Shown here: piece by piece, positions 44,584-52,411 of the stretch
How positions within the stretch are numbered: the stretch's first letter is position 1
Layout: every line of letters begins with the position of its first letter
Source: Paenarthrobacter nitroguajacolicus
GTDB lineage: Bacteria; Actinomycetota; Actinomycetes; Actinomycetales; Micrococcaceae
DNA: 64,000 nucleotides
Direction of reading: 5' to 3'
NCBI RefSeq assembly: GCF_029952445.1
Contig: NZ_JAQPPK010000013.1
Location: 62,001-126,000, forward strand
The notes under the pieces: generated by a model
Database searches by the model: none
Told to the model about the DNA's origin: nothing
Seen by the model: the letters and a program-made list of their open reading frames with translations, nothing else
Program-made: the position numbers and the translations under genes

Positions 44584-45933
44584 TTAAACCGCCGGCTGTG
44601 AATGGGCCGCCTGCAGCAAGCGCTCTTCTTCTTCGGGCTGCGGGTCGCGGCCCAGGACCATGCCGACGATCGTGACAATGGCAGCAAGAAGGAGGTATCC
44701 GGCGATGAGATACCAGCCGTGGTTTGCTGCGCCGTAGAGGGCTGTGAAGATAATCGGGGCAAAACCGCCTCCGATCACACCAGCCAAGGTGTAGGCAAGG
44801 GAACTCCCTGCATAGCGGAGATGGGCCGGGAACTGCTCGGTGATAAACGCAGCCTGCGGCCCGTACATGAAAGCGTGGAGGGCCAAGCCGATAACGGTGC
44901 CGATAGTCAGCACGGCCACAGACCTTCCCTGGATCATGACGAAGAAGATCGGGATGAAGACTGCTGTCGCGACAGCACTGATGCCATATACCCAGCGACG
45001 GTTGAAGCGGTCTGTGAGAGCGCCGGCTGCAGGAATGAGGAACAGCTGGAAGGCGGAGCCGATGAGAATCGCTGCGAGGACGTTGCCAGTGGTCATGCCC
45101 AGTTCCTTGGTGGCATATACATAGAGGAACACAGTGAAGAGTCCGTAAAGGATATCGGGGCAGACACGCGACAGTGCGGCTGCAATAAGGGCCCGGGGCT
45201 CCGTTGTGAAGACGTCCTTAATGGGTGCCTTGGGTCGCTCGCCTTGGGCCTGGATGGCCTTGAAGACCGGCGTCTCTTCCAATTTCAGACGTATGACCAG
45301 TCCGAAGATAACCAGAAGTGCCGAGGAGAGGAAGGCTACGCGCCAGCCCCAGGAGAGAAGTGCGCTTTCAGTCAAGGTAGCAGCGAGGACTGCGAGTACA
45401 CCGTTCGCCATCAGATTGCCGGCGGGTGGGCCGATCTGCGCTGCCGAAGACCAGAAACCGCGCTTGTTGGGATCTCCGAATTCACTGGACAGCAACACGG
45501 CACCGCCCCACTCACCACCTACGCCGATGCCTTGAGCCAAGCGAAGGAGCACCAGGAGTGCGGGCGCAGCGGCCCCTATGGCCGAGTAGTCGGGCAGCGC
45601 CCCGATAAGGACGGTGGCAACACCGATGAGGACCAAGGTGAAAACGAGGACGTACTTGCGGCCGATCTTGTCACCGAGGCGACCAAAGATCACGCCGCCG
45701 ATAGGCCGGGCGAAGTACCCAACGGCGTAGGTGGAGAAGGAAAGAATGAGCGCTACGAAGTCGTCTCCTGCTGGAAAGAAGATCTTCGGAAAAATCGCAG
45801 CCGAGGCCACGGAGTAGATCGCAAAGTCGTAGTACTCCAGCGACGTGCCGGTGAGGCTGGCGACGTACGCCTTGAGTGCGCCGGGCGGTGGCTTCCTTGT
45901 CACGGCCTTGGCTGCGTTGTTGGTGCTGGTCAT
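44584..45933 (-). CDS. MFS transporter, metabolite:H+ symporter (MHS) family
   Basis: 449 residues, twelve predicted helices. GTSLEYYDFAIYSVASAAIFPKIFFP and RPIGGVIFGRLGDKIGRKYVL are the MHS (shikimate/proline/betaine-type) signatures, with QGIGVGGEWGGAVLL in helix 5. It is encoded between pxpA and pxpBC, so the cargo is likely 5-oxoproline or a related organic acid. Ribosome site GGAGGACATC. Confidence 0.92.
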   Translation of the reverse strand: MTSTNNAAKAVTRKPPPGALKAYVASLTGTSLEYYDFAIYSVASAAIFPKIFFPAGDDFVALILSFSTYAVGYFARPIGGVIFGRLGDKIGRKYVLVFTLVLIGVATVLIGALPDYSAIGAAAPALLVLLRLAQGIGVGGEWGGAVLLSSEFGDPNKRGFWSSAAQIGPPAGNLMANGVLAVLAATLTESALLSWGWRVAFLSSALLVIFGLVIRLKLEETPVFKAIQAQGERPKAPIKDVFTTEPRALIAAALSRVCPDILYGLFTVFLYVYATKELGMTTGNVLAAILIGSAFQLFLIPAAGALTDRFNRRWVYGISAVATAVFIPIFFVMIQGRSVAVLTIGTVIGLALHAFMYGPQAAFITEQFPAHLRYAGSSLAYTLAGVIGGGFAPIIFTALYGAANHGWYLIAGYLLLAAIVTIVGMVLGRDPQPEEEERLLQAAHSQPAV

Positions 45934-45979
45934 GATGTCCTCCGGGGGGATGAGGGATGGTGCGGGCGCCCGGGATGGG

Positions 45980-46738
45980 CTAAAGGAACGAGCCGACAGT
46001 GACGCCGGCCTCGCCCAGAGCGGACTTCACAGCGGTGGCCATTGCCACGGCACCGGGTGAGTCACCATGTACGCAGATGCTCTCCGCGCGGAGTTTCAGG
46101 ATGGAGCCGTCAATGGTCCTGACGGATTGTTCGGTGGCCATCCGCAGGACATGTTCGGCCACTTCTTCTGGGTTATGAAGGACGGCACCCGGTTGGGAAC
46201 GGGAAACCAAGGTTCCGTCAGGGTTGTAGGCGCGGTCAGCAAACGCTTCGGATACGCCCCGAAGCCCTGCCTGCTCGGCAAGACGCAGGACTTCGGAACC
46301 GGGAAGGCCGAGAATCGGGAGGTTGGGGTCAACCGATTTCACGGCATCAACCACGGCACGCGCTTGGGCCGTGTGCTTGACGATCGCGTTGTACAGGCCA
46401 CCGTGGGGTTTCACGTACTGGACACGAGCGCCGGAAACAGCTGCCAGGGCCTGCAGCGCACCGATCTGGTACACGACGTCGTCCGCGAGTTCCATGGGGT
46501 CGATATCCATGAATCGGCGGCCGAACCCCGCGAGGTCGCGGTAGCCAACATGCGCGCCAATTACGACGCCGGCCTTGGCCGCCTTCGCGCAGGTACTGCG
46601 GATAACGCTGGGGTCACCGGCGTGGAATCCGCAAGCCACGTTGGCACTGGAGACGGACTCAAACATGGCGGCATCGTCGCCGAGCGTCCAACGTCCAAAG
46701 GACTCTCCGACGTCGCTGTTCAGGTCGATGATTGCCAT
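45980..46738 (-). CDS. pxpA: 5-oxoprolinase subunit A (LamB/YcsF family)
   Basis: 252 residues. [50 protein letters not shown] is the LamB/YcsF signature, followed by [29 protein letters not shown] and [11 protein letters not shown]. With PxpB-C it hydrolyses 5-oxoproline. It is the first gene of the operon and is preceded by a 23-bp perfect inverted repeat shared with the divergent GntR gene. Confidence 0.93.
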   Translation of the reverse strand: MAIIDLNSDVGESFGRWTLGDDAAMFESVSSANVACGFHAGDPSVIRSTCAKAAKAGVVIGAHVGYRDLAGFGRRFMDIDPMELADDVVYQIGALQALAAVSGARVQYVKPHGGLYNAIVKHTAQARAVVDAVKSVDPNLPILGLPGSEVLRLAEQAGLRGVSEAFADRAYNPDGTLVSRSQPGAVLHNPEEVAEHVLRMATEQSVRTIDGSILKLRAESICVHGDSPGAVAMATAVKSALGEAGVTVGSFL

Positions 46739-46788
46739 GATGTGATCCCTGCCTCGTGATGCGCGTTACATCAAGCATGCATCAATCT

Positions 46789-46811
46789 GCTGGATTGTTC
46801 AACAATCCAGC
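46789..46811. promoter_or_regulatory. Perfect 11-1-11 operator between pxpA and gntR
   Basis: GCTGGATTGTT and AACAATCCAGC flank a single C at 46800. The core TTGTTCAACAA fits the TNGTnnnACNA pattern bound by FadR-type GntR proteins. It lies 51 bases from the pxpA start and 37 from the gntR start; a TGTAAT -10 candidate for gntR is at 46833-46838. Confidence 0.7.
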
Positions 46812-46847
46812 GATCCCAATTTTCGGCAATCGTGTAATTTTGGATTC

Positions 46848-47546
46848 ATGGCCGGTGCAGATCAGGATTCAAGCGAACATGCAGGCCTCGACGGCGCCCG
46901 TGCCCGCATGCGGCTCAGGGTTCCCTCCGTCGCCGAACGGGTGGCCGAAGAACTCCGTTATCAACTGGCCGAAGGCTTCCTTGTTCCTGGATCCAAACTG
47001 ACTGAGGCCACCATTGCGGAGGACCTGGGCGTTTCCAGGAACACCGTTCGGGAGGCCTTCGCCGAGCTTGCTGCGGAGCGCCTGCTCCTGCGGCAACCCA
47101 ACAAAGGGGTCTTCGTGGCCACGTTGGAAGCCGGCGACATCCACGATGTCTACACTGTCCGCCGCGCCATCGAGGTCAGCTCGATCCGCGCCGGCGGCTC
47201 CCCCGAGGGGATAGCCGCCGTCAGGGCCGCCGTCGACGAGGGAAAGCGGGCAGCAGCCGCCGATGACAACGAAGGACTCGGCAGCGCCAACCAGCACTTC
47301 CACGGCGCAATCGTGGCCTTGGCCGAAAGCAACCGGCTGAACACGATCATGGCCCAGATCCTGGCGGAGATGCGGCTGTATTTCCACAAGGCCACCATGA
47401 ACGCACACTTCTACAGCGACTGGCTCCAGGAAAACGAGCAGATCTGCTCAGCCTTGGAAGCGGGCCAGTTGGAGCGCGCCGGAGACTTGCTCCTTGCCTA
47501 CCTCAACCGCTCAGAACAGCAGCAGGCCGCAATCCACGGCGAATAG
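46848..47546 (+). CDS. GntR-family (FadR/FCD) regulator of the pxp operon
   Basis: 232 residues. The winged HTH (about 25-90; SVAERVAEELRYQLAEGFLVPGSKLTEATIAEDLGVSRNTVREAFAELAAERLL) is followed by an FCD ligand domain (about 100-220) with helix motifs for metal binding (NQHFHGAI and the final QENEQI region). It diverges from pxpA over a perfect inverted repeat. 5-oxoproline or glutamate are candidate ligands (inference). No ribosome site is evident before the ATG; leader is short. Confidence 0.9.
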   Translation: MAGADQDSSEHAGLDGARARMRLRVPSVAERVAEELRYQLAEGFLVPGSKLTEATIAEDLGVSRNTVREAFAELAAERLLLRQPNKGVFVATLEAGDIHDVYTVRRAIEVSSIRAGGSPEGIAAVRAAVDEGKRAAAADDNEGLGSANQHFHGAIVALAESNRLNTIMAQILAEMRLYFHKATMNAHFYSDWLQENEQICSALEAGQLERAGDLLLAYLNRSEQQQAAIHGE

Positions 47547-48272
47547 CTAGCGCTTGCCCTTCTTCCGCGACCCCTTGCCGCGGCCCTTGTCCGGGTTGGG
47601 TGCATAACGCTGCGCGACGGCGGGCTTTTTGGGGCCACCTCCGCGGCGATCCGGCTTGGGCGCCTTCTTGGGCTTCTCCTGTTGTGCGGACGGCTGGCGT
47701 GAGCTCTGGGCAGTCCGGCCGCGAACGATTCCAATAAACTCTTCGATCACCGGCGAGTCCGTCCCCACGGGCCATGCCAAGCCGATCTGTGTTCCGGGCG
47801 CACCCGTCAAACGGCGCATGACAGTGTCTTTGGCGTTAAGGTGCCGGGCGACCGACATGGGCATGATCACCAGCCCGGCGCCGGAAGCAACCACTTGGAG
47901 GGCCATGTCGGGGCCACCCATTTCCTCGATGTCGAGAAAGTTCTCCTCGGCCAGGTCCTCCAGGGCCACTTCCTCGAACACCGAGATCTCATGGCCCTTG
48001 GGGGCCACAACCACCGGCTGCTCTTCGTACAAGGGGATAATGTTCAAGCCTTCGCGGTCCACGGGCAACCGAACGAAGCTGAGGTCAGCCGACCCGTCAC
48101 GCAGTACCGAGACCTGGGCGTCGTCGTCGGACATGAAGGAGTGCAACGGGAAGTTGGGCATGCGCTCTTCCCACCGGCGGATCCATTTCCCGGGAGTCAC
48201 ACCTGCAACATAGGCGAAGCGGAGACCCGCTAGGGGTTCGGTTGTTTCGGCGGAATCTTCAGCGTCTGGCAC
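47547..48272 (-). CDS. LysR substrate-binding-domain protein lacking the DNA-binding domain
   Basis: 241 residues from GTG 48270-48272. Residues 12-190 match the LysR effector domain (LRFAYVAGVTPGKWIRRWEERMP; SVLRDGSADLSFVRLPVDREGLNIIPLYEEQPVVVAPKGHEI; GAGLVIMPMSVARHL). There is no helix-turn-helix; instead the last 50 residues are a Lys/Arg/Pro/Gly-rich tail that could bind nucleic acid. The frame stays open upstream but codes nothing similar. It diverges from the DUF5997 gene by 33 bases, a conserved-looking pair. Confidence 0.82.
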   Translation of the reverse strand: MPDAEDSAETTEPLAGLRFAYVAGVTPGKWIRRWEERMPNFPLHSFMSDDDAQVSVLRDGSADLSFVRLPVDREGLNIIPLYEEQPVVVAPKGHEISVFEEVALEDLAEENFLDIEEMGGPDMALQVVASGAGLVIMPMSVARHLNAKDTVMRRLTGAPGTQIGLAWPVGTDSPVIEEFIGIVRGRTAQSSRQPSAQQEKPKKAPKPDRRGGGPKKPAVAQRYAPNPDKGRGKGSRKKGKR

Positions 48273-48305
48273 ACACTCACAGTACCGGCCAGATACCCTT
48301 GAAGC

Positions 48306-48755
48306 ATGACGTCCTCGAACTCCCAGTCCATGAAGCCGGCAACAGTTGCCAAGAAACTCGGCATCTACCTGCCCGCAACACCCCAGGAGTTCCAGGATTC
48401 GTCCATCTCCCGCGAAGAATTCGCCGAACTCCAGGCCAACCCGCCGGAGTGGCTCGCCGAACTCCGCCGCAACGGCCCGCACCCGCGTCCCGTCGTGGCG
48501 CAAAAACTCAACGTCTCCATCAGCGGCCTGGCCCGTGGCGGCGTAGAGGATGCACTCACGACGGCGGAAATCACCGAGCTGCTGCAGGCTCCCCCGCAGT
48601 GGCTGGTCACCGAGCGCGCCACCCACGCGGCCGTCCGTTCCGAGGCCCAGCGCGTGAAGGACGAAGCGGCCAAGAAGGCGGCCACCAAGGAAGCCAGGGA
48701 CAATGCCGCGGCCAAGCGCGATGCTCCCAAGACTTCGAAGCGGGACCACGCATAA
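48306..48755 (+). CDS. DUF5997 family protein
   Basis: 149 residues: MKPATVAKKLGIYLPATPQEFQDSSISREEFAELQANPPEWLAELRRNGPHPRPVVAQKLNVSISGLARGGV is the DUF5997 signature found across actinobacteria. The C-terminus (from about 110) is an Ala/Lys-rich basic helix. Function unknown; a nucleoid or RNA-associated role would fit the basic tail (inference). It ends at a strong terminator. Confidence 0.9.
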   Translation: MTSSNSQSMKPATVAKKLGIYLPATPQEFQDSSISREEFAELQANPPEWLAELRRNGPHPRPVVAQKLNVSISGLARGGVEDALTTAEITELLQAPPQWLVTERATHAAVRSEAQRVKDEAAKKAATKEARDNAAAKRDAPKTSKRDHA

Positions 48756-48764
48756 CGTTTTGAA

Positions 48765-48800
48765 AGGTGTGGCCGGGGACCCAGGTTCCCGGCCACACCT
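48765..48800. terminator. Rho-independent terminator, bidirectional
   Basis: A perfect 13-bp stem AGGTGTGGCCGGG / CCCGGCCACACCT with a ten-base loop, flanked by AAA on the left and TCTTT on the right. It lies between the DUF5997 gene and the convergent VOC gene. Confidence 0.85.
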
Positions 48801-48809
48801 CTTTAACGG

Positions 48810-49190
48810 CTAATCCTGGTGGAGCTGGACGAAATTGCCGCACCCGTCGTCGAAAACGGCACTGATCCCGGACGGGTCCTCCGCCGGCTCGCCCTTGAAA
48901 GTCACGCCCGCAGCCAACAAGCGCTGGTATTCGGCCTGGACATCCGGAACGCCCAGGACCACCGCTGGCATCCCGGCCTCATAGACGGCGTTCATGTAGT
49001 TCGCGCCGATGGGGTTGTCGCTGGGTTCCAGGAGCAGCCCGGTTGAACCCGTGTCCGCACCGGGATCCTTGATGATGAAGAGGTTGTACTCCGGCATGGC
49101 CATCAGGGTCTCGAAGCCCAGCGTCTCCGTGTAGAAAGTGTGGGCTGCTGCCGGGTCCTTGACGTGGATGCTGCACATTTTCAGTCTCAT
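48810..49190 (-). CDS. VOC-family (glyoxalase/bleomycin-resistance-like) protein
   Basis: 126 residues from ATG 49188-49190: MCSIHVKDPAAAHTFYTETLGFETLM, then LLLEPSDNPIGANYMNAVYEAGMPAVVLGVPDVQAEYQRLLAAGVTF and VFDDGCGNFVQLHQ. Two babbab modules; possible metal ligands His in SIHV and Glu in LLEP. Substrate unknown. Confidence 0.88.
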   Translation of the reverse strand: MRLKMCSIHVKDPAAAHTFYTETLGFETLMAMPEYNLFIIKDPGADTGSTGLLLEPSDNPIGANYMNAVYEAGMPAVVLGVPDVQAEYQRLLAAGVTFKGEPAEDPSGISAVFDDGCGNFVQLHQD

Positions 49191-49311
49191 GGTGCCTAGG
49201 CTACGCCGGAGGTGCGACAGGAAGTACCTCCCCCGCGCAGCACCCCTCGCGTCCACTCACGCGCTGGCGCATACTGAATTCATAGCAGCGAATTCGCCTG
49301 GAGGTGGTCCG

Positions 49312-49866
49312 ATGCCCGCAATGATGCTCCTGTGGGGCGTTGCCCTGGTTCTTGCAACGGCGGCAACCACGTACGTCCTGCACAAAAAACTGACTCATGG
49401 ACGCGGGCCTGAGCCGGACGGGCTTTTTTGGGACTTGTTCGCCGGGCTGGTGGTCATAGTGCCCGCTGTCTTGGTTCCCTCCGTGCAATGGCCGCCCGCC
49501 GGGATCATCATGGTTTTCCTCTGCGTCGCCGTCGCGGCAGCGACCTTCGCCGGCTCCCGCAAAGTGGAACGGGCCCATGCGGCCGAGCCTCGTCGTCGAG
49601 CAGGATATCCAGACGACGCTGCCCGCCACCAAAGCATCCTGGCCCAGTGGAGCCGCTATGAACTGGATCCCGGCCGGGCCATAGACTTTCCGGCCATGAC
49701 GGACGTGCGCGCGCAGGAGACGGCAGAGCTGACCCGGGCCATGCGTGAGGCCGAATATTGCCGGGTGACAGCCGGCACCGACTACCGTGCCGCCGTCGAG
49801 CATCTCGCGGAGGCCCTCACGGCGGCCGAGCGCGCCGCGGGCGTCCCAATCCCCGCGCCGAGGTGA
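49312..49866 (+). CDS. Membrane-associated hypothetical protein, 184 aa
   Basis: ATG at 49312 with GGAGGTGG upstream. Three hydrophobic segments (MMLLWGVALVLATAATTYVL; FAGLVVIVPAVLVPSV; GIIMVFLCVAVAAATFA) are followed by a soluble helical domain rich in Ala, Glu and Arg (ILAQWSRYELDPGRAIDFPAMTDVRAQETAELTRAMREAEY). The C-terminal pattern recurs in uncharacterised Micrococcaceae proteins; no function is assigned. Confidence 0.75.
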   Translation: MPAMMLLWGVALVLATAATTYVLHKKLTHGRGPEPDGLFWDLFAGLVVIVPAVLVPSVQWPPAGIIMVFLCVAVAAATFAGSRKVERAHAAEPRRRAGYPDDAARHQSILAQWSRYELDPGRAIDFPAMTDVRAQETAELTRAMREAEYCRVTAGTDYRAAVEHLAEALTAAERAAGVPIPAPR

Positions 49867-49869
49867 CAA

Positions 49870-49904
49870 TTGATGACAATCCCAGCGCGTGGAATTGTCA
49901 TCAA
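49870..49904. terminator. Convergent hairpin after the membrane protein and APC permease
   Basis: Arms TTGATGACAAT / ATTGTCATCAA (11 bp perfect, extendable to about 15 with one mismatch) sit between two convergent stop codons. Confidence 0.6.
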
Positions 49905-49933
49905 ATGCCAACTGGGCGAGCGGGCAAAGGAGC

Positions 49934-51436
49934 CTACAGAACCTTGCCCTTGAAGAACTCGGGCCGCAACCGGTACATCACCAGCATGACCACCACGCCC
50001 AGCAGGATCACACCCATCCCCAGCACGAACACCAGGCCCACGCCGCCAACGGATGAGCCCGACCCGTATTCGGGATCCATCGAGTCCATGGCCGTCTTCA
50101 CGAACATCACCAACAGGATCACACCGCCCAACAGGGGTGCCAGGAACTTGAAGAAGAACGCCCGGATCCCGCTGAAAGCCGAGGCACGGAAGAACCACAC
50201 GCAGGCCAGGGCAGTGATGCCGTAGTAGAAGCAGATCATCATGCCAAGGGCGGTGATGGTGTCCCACAGCGCGTTCTCTGACACCGTCCGGGTAATCACG
50301 TAGAACGCGGCCGCGGCAATGGCTGCGGCGATCGTGGCGAAGCTCGGCGACTTGAACGTGGGGCTGATCCGGCCGAAGCGCGGCGAGATGGCGCGGTAGT
50401 GGCCCATCGCCAGCATGGTTCGGGCCGGTGAAACGAACGTGGACTGCAGGGACGCTGCGGAGCTGCTCAGGATTGCCAGCGACATGAGGATCGCGAAAGG
50501 ACCCATCACCGGACCAGCCAAGACGGCGAAGATGCTGGACTGGTTCTCCGGGTTGCCGGCACCCAGTCCGGTCTCGCCGACGCCGGCGAAGGACAGGGTA
50601 GCCAAGGCAACCGTCATGTAGATGATCACGATGACAAGCACGGTAATGGTTGCAGCACGTCCGGGGGTCTTCTCCGGATCCTTGGTTTCCTCGTTCATGG
50701 TCAGGGTTACGTCCCAGCCCCAGTAAATGAAGATCGAGAGGGACACACCCGCAGCGAAGGAAGAGAACGAATCCACGGCGAATGGGTTGAACCAGTCGGG
50801 GGAAATGGCGGTGGCATCAAAGGCCGTGCCGTTGGCAACATGGGCGAAAGCCGAGACAGCGAACCAACCAAGAACCAGCAACTGGAAGGCCACCAGCACG
50901 TACTGCACGCCCTTGGTGGTTTCCATGCCCCGGTAGGAAATCCAACATGCCCCGGCGATGAACACCAGGGTGGTGGCAATGTTCAGCGGCAGGATCTTGC
51001 TCAAATCAGCAAAGGACGGGTTGCTGAAAATCTGTCCCAGCATCAAGTAGAAGAAGTCCACGGCAACCGCCGCCAGGTTGGACAGCACAATGATGGTGGC
51101 CGCGATCAGTCCCCAGCCTCCCATCCAGCCGATCCAGGGTCCAAAGGCGCGCGTCGCCCACGTGAAGGAGGTTCCGGCGTCGGGCATTGCGTTGTTCAGT
51201 TCGCGGTAGCCGAGCGCCACCAGCAACATGGGGATAAAGCCCACCAGGAAGATAGCGGGCAGGTGCACGCCTACCTCGGACACGGTGGGGCCAAGGGCTG
51301 CGGTCAGCGTGTAGGCGGGGGCGATGCAGGAAACGCCGATCACGACGGCGCCGATCAGGCCCACCGATCCGGCTTTCAGTCCCTTTTCACTCAGGGTTGG
51401 TTCTTTCGACTGGACCGTCTTTGGTGCAGTAGACAT
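49934..51436 (-). CDS. APC-family amino acid/polyamine permease
   Basis: 500 residues, about twelve membrane helices, with GLIGAVVIGVSCIAPAYTLTAALGP near the start and an AMPDAGTSFTWATRAFGPWIGWMGGWGLI segment typical of the APC superfamily. It is third in an operon after putrescine oxidase and a universal stress protein, so putrescine or another polyamine is the likely cargo. Confidence 0.92.
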   Translation of the reverse strand: MSTAPKTVQSKEPTLSEKGLKAGSVGLIGAVVIGVSCIAPAYTLTAALGPTVSEVGVHLPAIFLVGFIPMLLVALGYRELNNAMPDAGTSFTWATRAFGPWIGWMGGWGLIAATIIVLSNLAAVAVDFFYLMLGQIFSNPSFADLSKILPLNIATTLVFIAGACWISYRGMETTKGVQYVLVAFQLLVLGWFAVSAFAHVANGTAFDATAISPDWFNPFAVDSFSSFAAGVSLSIFIYWGWDVTLTMNEETKDPEKTPGRAATITVLVIVIIYMTVALATLSFAGVGETGLGAGNPENQSSIFAVLAGPVMGPFAILMSLAILSSSAASLQSTFVSPARTMLAMGHYRAISPRFGRISPTFKSPSFATIAAAIAAAAFYVITRTVSENALWDTITALGMMICFYYGITALACVWFFRASAFSGIRAFFFKFLAPLLGGVILLVMFVKTAMDSMDPEYGSGSSVGGVGLVFVLGMGVILLGVVVMLVMYRLRPEFFKGKVL

Positions 51437-51459
51437 GGGTATTGCCTCTCAGGCGATTG

Positions 51460-52326
51460 CTAGGAGCTTTGACGCGTGTAATCGCGGGGAACCACGATCA
51501 TGGGGACGGGCAGGGCCCGCAGGATCCGGTTGGCGGTGCTGCCAAGGAACGTCGCCCGGTGTTGGGCAAGGCGGCTGGAGCCGATGAGCAGGATTTCGCC
51601 GTCTTCCCAGTCGAGCCTTTCCACGGCTTCTTCGATGGTCCGGCCCTGCGCGACCACGATTTCCGGCTCGGGCAGCGGCGCGTCCGGGGAGGAATTTCCG
51701 ACGGCGGCCAAACGGTCGGCGGCATGCATCCAGGCGGCGTCGGCCAGCGTCAGCGAGTTGCCGCCGTCGAGCGCCAACAGGGAGACGAGCCGAAGCGGCA
51801 GGTGCCGGTCCCGCGCGGACTCGACAGCGACGTCGAGCAGTTGGTCTGCGCCGGGGCGCGTCCCGAAGCCGCAGCTCAGGCGCGTGATGGCGTCGGTGCG
51901 CTGGTAGCCGTGCGGGGCAAGTGCGACTGGAACGGGCGAGGAATGCAGCAGCGAACCCGCCACCGAACCAATTGTGAACCGTTTGAGGAGGCCGCCGTTC
52001 GTAGCGCCAATGACCAGTGCGGCGGCTTCAAACTCAAGAGCCGCGTCAATAAGGGCCTGCGCTTCGGAATCACCCCGGCGGATGTGTGCGCGGGCGGTGA
52101 CGTCGTCCGGGACCAAGGCGAGACCCTCATCAAGCCAGCGCTGTGCTTGGTCGTTGAGGATGTCGTTGTAGCCTGCCTCGGGCGGATAAACGGCGTTGAA
52201 CGGGGAGTCCTCCGGGATCACCAGGACCAGGTCCAGGCTCGCGTCCTGGTTCCGGGCCATTGCGACGGCAAGGTGGACGGCGTCGTGCCCCCTCGCGTTG
52301 GCGGTGTAACCAACTACGTAGCGCAT
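51460..52326 (-). CDS. Universal stress protein (two UspA domains)
   Basis: 288 residues: tandem UspA domains (about 1-140 and 145-285). The ATP-binding motifs are VIGATNGGLLKRFTIGSVAGSLLHSSPVPVAL in domain 1 and LIGSSRLAQHRATFLGSTANRILRALPVPMIVVP in domain 2, both with the G-x2-G-x9-G(S/T) pattern nearly intact. It lies between the permease and putrescine oxidase genes, where Usp proteins often modulate transporters. Confidence 0.92.
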   Translation of the reverse strand: MRYVVGYTANARGHDAVHLAVAMARNQDASLDLVLVIPEDSPFNAVYPPEAGYNDILNDQAQRWLDEGLALVPDDVTARAHIRRGDSEAQALIDAALEFEAAALVIGATNGGLLKRFTIGSVAGSLLHSSPVPVALAPHGYQRTDAITRLSCGFGTRPGADQLLDVAVESARDRHLPLRLVSLLALDGGNSLTLADAAWMHAADRLAAVGNSSPDAPLPEPEIVVAQGRTIEEAVERLDWEDGEILLIGSSRLAQHRATFLGSTANRILRALPVPMIVVPRDYTRQSS

Positions 52327-52357
52327 GGTGGTCCCTTTCAGTACTTAAACAGTGCAG

Positions 52358-52395
52358 CCGGCAGGCCGGGGAATGGCGCTCCCCCGGCCTGCCGG
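52358..52395. terminator. GC-rich hairpin between putrescine oxidase and Usp genes
   Basis: A perfect 14-bp stem CCGGCAGGCCGGGG / CCCCGGCCTGCCGG with a ten-base loop. On the minus strand it is followed by only a weak U-run, so it may limit rather than stop read-through into the usp-permease genes. Confidence 0.55.
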
Positions 52396-52411
52396 TGTGG
52401 TTTCACGGCGA

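Noticed and set aside
44602..46002. A 466-residue plus-strand open frame opposite the MFS gene
   Set aside because: Composition is that of an antisense shadow, while the minus strand encodes an intact transporter.
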